Assembly (NCBI GenBank): GCA_947685225.1
Contig: CANTUV010000076.1
Coordinates: forward strand, 1,860,001 to 1,924,000
Length of the DNA: 64,000 bases
Direction of reading: 5' to 3'
DNA from: Garcia nutans
Lineage: Eukaryota > Streptophyta > Magnoliopsida > Malpighiales > Euphorbiaceae
Notes under the pieces: generated by a model
The model's database searches: none
What the model saw: only the letters and a program-made list of their open reading frames with translations
Told to the model about the DNA's origin: nothing
Position numbers and translations under genes: made by a program
In this document: positions 58,204 through 64,000 of the stretch, piece by piece
How positions within the stretch are numbered: the first letter of the stretch is position 1
Layout: each line of letters begins with the position of its first letter

Positions 58204-60605
58204 AATAAAATTGTATAATTAAATATTTGAATTCAAGATTTTTAATTAAAATATAATATTTTTTTATCAATTAATTTACATATTTGATGATTATATATGC
58301 ATTTTTATGCATTCAATAAGGGCAATTTAAGACAAAATTCGGGTCATATTTTATTTATAGTAAAATAAGATCTTATGATTAGATTTGCGAGAAAATATTA
58401 TAAATTTTAGAAAGAAAAAATAGTTTCAAAATGAGTTTGTCCAAGTATAGTAGGCAAATATTATAATAATAATAATAATCTTAAATTTTATTTATATTTA
58501 TATTTTACATTTTATTTTTGATATATTTTTTTTAAAAAGAATATGTTATATCAATAACCTACGAGTTAATAAAAAAATACAACACATAAAAAACAATAAT
58601 AATCGGCTTAAACAATATGTCAAATTTCAAATTTTATTTTACATTAATAATTTAAAATTTTCATCACTTACCAAATATTAAATATTTTCTTTGAACAAGT
58701 TTAGAAAACTACTAAATTACACCTAAAAAAAATATAACATGTATGTCATAATTAAGGAATTATGAATAGAAAAATGAAAGATTAATAAATAAAATTATTT
58801 ATTGAGCTAATCCTGTAGAAATCTTCAGTTCAAAAAAAAATTCCTGTGGAAATCATTGCATGAGAATTTATATGAATGTGGAACTCGAGAGCTTTGGATT
58901 TGGTGTTTGACCTCAGTGTGCGTGTTCACTATCTAGAATAAGGTTTGGCAGAACAGCGGGGATAAAGAAAATTCAAAACCAAATTCAATTTGGAAAAGTA
59001 TTTATTTTATATGAGTTTATAAACATATAATTCCAAGCTCCAAACACAATTATATCAATTATAATTACTTACCTTTTCTAGAACCCCTTTTTAATATATA
59101 TTCGGAATTTGTATTTATGTGCACTATAAACTCCCAATAAAACATTTCTTGGCTGCAAAACTATTATTTTTTCTGTTTCATTTCATGATTTTATAGTAAA
59201 ATATTTTAAAAATAAAACAATTTTCAATCTATTAATTTTAGCTTGTACAGAAACTATATGAATCTTGTCAGTGTTGAAGCAGATGTACTTTAATAGCCAT
59301 ATAAATGAGGTTGAAACTTTAAAATGTATATTTTTATTGAATAATATTCAAATTTGAGTTTTCAATCTCTTATTACTAAAACATATTTATAAAAAAAGAT
59401 TTATTTAAACGAAAATTCATTAAAAAAAAAAAGAAATTATCATAATTCAACTCCCTATATCTTTTGAACAATAAAATAGTTGTTAAAGCAATAAAACTAC
59501 TACTCTATTTGATCCTTCTGTGAATAGTATTGCTCATTTTTTTAGTTCGAAAGTTATGTTTTTTTTGTTGGATATTAGAATTTTGGAGTTTATTCCCCCT
59601 TCTTTTATTATTAATGCCATAATTTTTTTTTCTATAAAATTTTCATTTTTTTTTCAGAAAAATTATATTATTTTATTTTTGAGATTTAATTTGAAAATTT
59701 TAATTTTATTAAACGCTATCTTAATCTAAATTGATTTAAATATCTTGGCATTTTTTTTCTAGGCAAAATATCTTAGGATTAGATAAAAAGATACTTTTGC
59801 TTTTTTTGCACTTCAACATGATCATAGTTAATAAATATCAATTATAGTTAATAAAATTAATATGCAATTTGTGAAATCATGCTTGCTCTAATTGAAAATG
59901 TTTAGCCATAGATTCATTAAATTAAAAAAAAAATCAAAAGTTAGATCCAATGAAGAGAACCCAAACAGCTCAAGTGGGATTTTAAGCCAAAACCAACCTC
60001 ATGTTTTGAGGATTAATTTTATTAACGGTCATCCAACATTTCCACCAATATTTATCATCTTCCAACTTATAAACGTTTCAATCCAATATCATGCAAAACT
60101 CATTAAATAATACTAAGCATTTTAATTGACGGCAAGTTGACATAGCCTTCAACCTTGAAACCTAAGAAAATGCAAATAATTCACCTTAGCTTACCCACAA
60201 TTATCATGCCCTAAAATCGATGACATGTAAAAGAGAAAACATGAAATTACAAAAGTCATAATAAATTTGCCAATAAAAATTTGAAAATTCACTTATTATG
60301 GATTACTTTCATCTCGGACTCGTACATAAAATTAATTTATATTTTTTTATTTGCAAATAATTATTATTTTAAAAATTTTATATAAAAATTAAAAATATAT
60401 ATATAATAATTTATTTTATTTAATCATTTCACTAAATTACTCTTCTTCTTTAATTTATTGTTGATTGAAAGTTATAGAAACTTTTGTCAACTTAATAAAT
60501 TACTAAATAATTAATTACTTAATTTAAGAAAATTACTCTTCTTCCTTAATTCATTACAAATAATTATTGCTCGTTGAAAGTTGTCATCAAAATTAAGTAA
60601 TTAGC
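58204..60605. other. AT-rich intergenic sequence
   Basis: About 2.4 kb with no gene. Two diverged direct repeats (about 60,433-60,490 and 60,531-60,585) share ATTACTCTTCTTC, TTAATT and GTTGAAAGTT. Small frames at 59,520-59,729 and 59,892-60,110 have no recognisable domain. Confidence 0.5.
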
Positions 60606-60616
60606 CCAAGGTTTTG

Positions 60617-60795
60617 AATAATTATATGCTACAACCGTTGTAGCAATAAATGCCTACAACGGACCAATGAGATTCTTACACGTAGATTAAATGATTCATC
60701 TCATTGGTCCGTTGTAGGCATTTAATCTACGTGTAAGAATCACATTGGTCCGTTGTAGGCATTTATTGCTACAACGGTTGTAGCATATAATTATT
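60617..60795. mobile_element. Near-perfect hairpin MITE, 179 bp, with 11-bp duplication
   Basis: 77-bp arms differ at a single base and are separated by a loop of about 25 bp. The arms start AATAATTATATGCTACAAC and contain an inner palindrome CTACAACCGTTGTAG. The loop repeats part of the arm (CATTGGTCCGTTGTAGG), so the motif occurs in three places. CCAAGGTTTTG flanks both sides (60,606-60,616 and 60,796-60,806). Long arms and a 9-11-bp duplication point to a Mutator-type MITE. Confidence 0.93.
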
Positions 60796-60806
60796 CCAAG
60801 GTTTTG

Positions 60807-62920
60807 GGTAAGATCCAAATCGGCTCTTGTCAACTTAAATGACATTTATACCCTTTCTAGAATTAATTTGAAACTGTATTTATCAACGTAATCATGTCAA
60901 GCCCTCCCATGTTCGCATTGCCCAGATCCCACCCACCAATTAAATATTTTGTTGCTTAAAGATTAGATCAGCTTAACTACTTTATAATATTTAATTTATA
61001 TAACATTTTTTATCTTAAAAATTTAAAATATTATATATTTATTTATTCTTTTTTATATTATATTATTCATTAATCTCTTAAAATTAATTTAATATTTGTT
61101 ATCAAAATTAATTTAAAACTAAAAAAATATCTTGAGTATTTTTTTACTTAGTATATATAAATTTCCAAACTTAAATAATTTTAAGAAAATAAAACAAAAA
61201 ATTAAATTATAAAAATCACAAAATCAAATCTAAATAAAATTTAAATAACAAAAAATTAAATAAACCTTACATAAAATTAAATAACATAAATTAAAAATAA
61301 AACTTAATCAAATAATAAACTTAAACAAAAATTAAAATAGAATAATTAATATAATTAAAATTAAAAAAACCCTAAACAAATTGAATTATATAAATTAAAA
61401 AAAAACTCTAACATAAATTAAAATAAAATTATAGTTTATTTAAAATCAAATAAAATAATTAATTTAAAAAGAAAAACTCAACAAGAATGTAAAAATACTA
61501 AAAAATTAAGTAATAAAAAAAATAAAAACCTATACAGCAATTGAACAATAATGTAACAGTTGAATAATGATATTATAATTTTAAAATTAAATAATATTAT
61601 AGGAGAAGAGAATAATAACGTTGTAGTTATGATTTTTACGTTTATATATAAAAATATAAATAATTAATTATTATTAATATCAAATAGAATGTCATAATTT
61701 TATTTAAACTCTTTAATTAAATGTGATTATTATAAATATCAAAGAAAATATTATAATTCTATTTGTACTATTTAAATATAAATTATTATCAAATATAATA
61801 TTTTAATTTTATTTAAAATTTTTAAATAAATATCAAATAAATATTTATTATATAATAAATAATAAATTTAAATTAAATTTTAAAAAATTAAGAAAATAAT
61901 AATATTGAAATAGCAATACGCATAATATTATATCAGACTTAACTATTTTATAATATATATAAATTTAGTTTTTAAAATAATAAAAATTAAAATATTAATT
62001 ACCTCACATTTCAATCCTTTATTTTTTTCCACAATAGCCTAGTAATATTTGGAATATAAAAATTCAGATTTAAAACAATATATGATTTTAATGTTACTTT
62101 AAAAATAAATTCAAATAATATATAATCAATCTATTGTTCATGCTGTTCTATTAATATTTGTTTAACTTTAAGCTAATCCAACTTATCTTAATTCTATTAT
62201 TATTTAGGTAAACAGTATTAGCTATAGTGATCTTCAACTTCAAGTTGCCACGTCGCCATCGTACAAGCCATTTGCCCGCAATTATTTGTTTAATGTATTA
62301 TTTATTTGGTTAATTAGCAGATTCATTTATTTAATGCATTTTCAATGATTTTTTTTTGTTTTTATCAACAAACACAGAAGCATATAAGCAAGAGAGCATA
62401 AGAAGCTGTATTTCTCAATTTATTTATATAAATTTAATCAACAAAACTAGACTATGTTCACTTAATTTCTGACATACTCTAATATTTTAAAAAATTTATA
62501 TGAACTTAGGCATAATTTCAGAATCAGAAACAGAATAAAGTAGTTTTTTTTTTGTATATTAATATTACTTTTGGATTAATTTAAAAGAATAATTAAGAAA
62601 AGTGGATAATAATAAAAAATAAATTATGAATAATTACAAAAATTGAATTTGGTAAAGTCCATTTTGTAAATTTTCTCCATTCATAATTTTTTTTAATATT
62701 ATATTAGAAAAGAAACATCTATAAAAAATATATTTTTTGTTATGTTATGCCTGCATCTCCATTCACAACATTTCTTTTTATTCTCTTCCTCCAAATTCAG
62801 TGTTTTAATTTCTACGTATTTAATAAAACATATTTGATGGTTATGCTGCTACATTTTTGCTTTACTTCAACTGTTGCGTTTTTGCTTTACTTGTTGCTGC
62901 ATTATCCAAGTATTAACATA
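60807..62920. other. AT-rich intergenic sequence
   Basis: About 2.1 kb, extremely A/T-rich at 61,140-62,000. No gene. The frame at 62,747-62,932 is hydrophobic and short, without context; not called. Confidence 0.5.
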
Positions 62921-62927
62921 CAAGTAG

Positions 62928-63175
62928 TGTAGTTGATCCTAGCTTAAAGAAGCACGTGTATCTAATGATAGCTGGATTGGCTATAAATAGTTGTAATTAA
63001 GTTAATTAGTTTAGCCTAGTGGACAAGTTGAGTATTAACTTGTTAATCAGTAAAATCTTCTTCTTTCTGTTAGTTAGTTATAACTTCATGTATATATATC
63101 TTACTGTACTTTTTCTTTATTATTACTGAATACAATATTTATTCATTCCATAATCTTTCATTTATTTTTTTATCA
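62928..63175 (+). repeat. 5' LTR of copia element 3 (start tentative)
   Basis: It ends TTTATCA immediately before the primer site and holds a TATA-like TGTATATATATC near 63,090. TGTAGTTGATCC at 62,928 is the best candidate start (about 248 bp), but without the 3' LTR this is unproven. Confidence 0.6.
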
Positions 63176-63187
63176 TGGTATCAGAGC
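63176..63187 (+). promoter_or_regulatory. Primer binding site (initiator Met-tRNA)
   Basis: TGGTATCAGAGC directly follows the LTR end, the standard plant copia priming site. Confidence 0.92.
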
Positions 63188-63282
63188 GATGAATTTTCTC
63201 TGTGATCATTCTTGATTTCTTTACAATTGTTCTTGATTACTTACTATTTTCTGATTCTTTCTTGATTGAATTTTCTTTGCTC

Positions 63283-64000
63283 ATGGCGAGGAAAGAAGAA
63301 AATGTTGTGAGTCCTTACTATCTTCATGCTAATGAAAATCTCTCTCTTGTATTGGTTTCACCAGTGTTAACAAGTCGAAATTATCATTCTTAGGTAAGAG
63401 CTATGAAAATGGCTTTAATGTCCAAAAATAAACTGAAGTTTGTTGATGGATCAATCCCTATTCCATCAAAATCAGATGCAACCTATGCTGCTTGGGAGAG
63501 ATGCAACACCATGGTACTTTCATGGTTGTACTATTCTGTGTCACCTTCGATACATAGAAGTATAGTATGGCTGGATCATGTAATGGATGTGTGGAATGAC
63601 TTATTTGCAAGATTTTCTCAGGGTGATGCATTTAGAATCTCAGAACTTCAGGAAGAGTTATATTCTTTTCATCAGAATGCTCTTTCAGTCACAGATTATT
63701 TCACACATCTGAGAGTGATATGGGATCAATTGATGAATCTAAGACCTGTACCAGTTTGTACTTGCAATCCTCAATGTAGTTGTGAAGCTCTAAAACTTGT
63801 TAAAAAACACAAAGAGAATGATTATGTCATTCATTTTCTGAAGGGATTAAATGAAATTTTTTCTACAATAATGTCACAGATTATGTTAATAGAGCCTTTA
63901 CCTGTAATCAGTAAAGTATTTTCTTTAGTTATTCAACATGAAAGGCAGAGTGGGTCTGTGATTTCAACTGTTGCTAAACCAAGTGTTTTTTTTGTCAAAG
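63283..64000 (+). pseudogene. copia gag (Retrotran_gag_3 type), nonsense codon near the N-terminus, runs off the window
   Basis: The ATG at 63,283 gives MARKEENVVSPYYLHANENL and PVLTSRNYHS, then TAG at 63,391-63,393 where the family has Trp. The same frame continues RAMKMALMSKNKLKFVDGS, AAWERCNTMVLSWL, VWNDLFARFSQGD and LSVTDYFTHLRVIWDQL. A Cys-rich CTCNPQCSC and DYVIHFLKGLNEIFS follow, up to the window edge. These are the successive blocks of the copia gag family with the PYYLHPNEN start. A change of TGG to TAG would explain the stop. Confidence 0.93.

Larger units (their letters stand above)
62928..64000 (+). mobile_element. Ty1/copia retrotransposon, 5' portion (element 3)
   Basis: A probable 5' LTR, primer site and gag start are present; pol and the 3' LTR lie beyond the window. 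The gag family differs from that of element 2, so this is another copia lineage. One TAG interrupts gag. Confidence 0.9.

Noticed and set aside
62747..62932. 61-codon hydrophobic frame before copia element 3
   Set aside because: Phe/Leu-rich from T-rich DNA, overlaps the start of the LTR, and has no signal or context.

Overview
This 64 kb window is nuclear DNA of a flowering plant, most likely a eudicot. It is very AT-rich, and nearly all recognisable coding sequence belongs to plant transposable elements: Ty1/copia elements with initiator-Met-tRNA primer sites, L1-type LINEs with a DUF4283-like ORF1 and a C-terminal RNase H, a CACTA (En/Spm) transposon, hAT- and Mutator-like elements, Helitron ends and solo LTRs. 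The only host genes I can recognise are both broken: a fragment of a GH35 beta-galactosidase gene (about 3.5-4.15 kb) and a chloroplast J-domain protein gene of the J20 type (53.8-54.4 kb), which carries one nonsense codon. I see no rRNA, tRNA or CRISPR array. The species cannot be named from the sequence.

Layout. 0-2.6 kb: 3' part of a copia element. 3.1-4.8 kb: two related Helitron-type 3' ends, with the beta-galactosidase fragment between them. 7.2-19.2 kb: a copia element with complete 275-bp LTRs (3 differences), split in its reverse-transcriptase/RNase H region by a 7.2-kb CACTA transposon (11,010-18,242) with a 3-bp target duplication. The CACTA carries a 7-exon Transposase_24-type gene that reads open across all splice junctions, plus large tandem arrays of a palindromic motif. 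19.5-27.7 kb: TIR elements, a solo LTR, a probable non-autonomous CACTA and a copia remnant. 29.4-40.7 kb: two diverged copies of a single-copy-like segment, each interrupted by different insertions (left: solo LTR and a 9-bp-TSD element containing a hAT; right: a MITE and a 5.8-kb LINE). 43.1-45.6 kb: gypsy-type LTR. 45.6-53.2 kb: a truncated LINE followed by a fuller LINE with an intact ORF1. 53.8-54.4 kb: J20-like pseudogene. 54.7-58.2 kb: 5'-truncated LINE with long open stretches. 60.6-60.8 kb: a near-perfect 179-bp hairpin MITE with an 11-bp duplication. 62.9-64.0 kb: 5' end of a third copia element.

The window is therefore a layered record of insertions rather than a set of cooperating genes. 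Target duplications, interrupted reading frames and paired empty/occupied sites give a relative order: the copia at 7.2 kb predates its CACTA passenger, the hAT at 30.8 kb is younger than its host element, and the LINE at 34.6 kb is younger than the duplicated segment. The most unusual items are the higher-order palindromic array inside the CACTA, the Helitron-flanked beta-galactosidase fragment, the hairpin MITE, and the single stop codon inside the J domain of an otherwise conserved reading frame.
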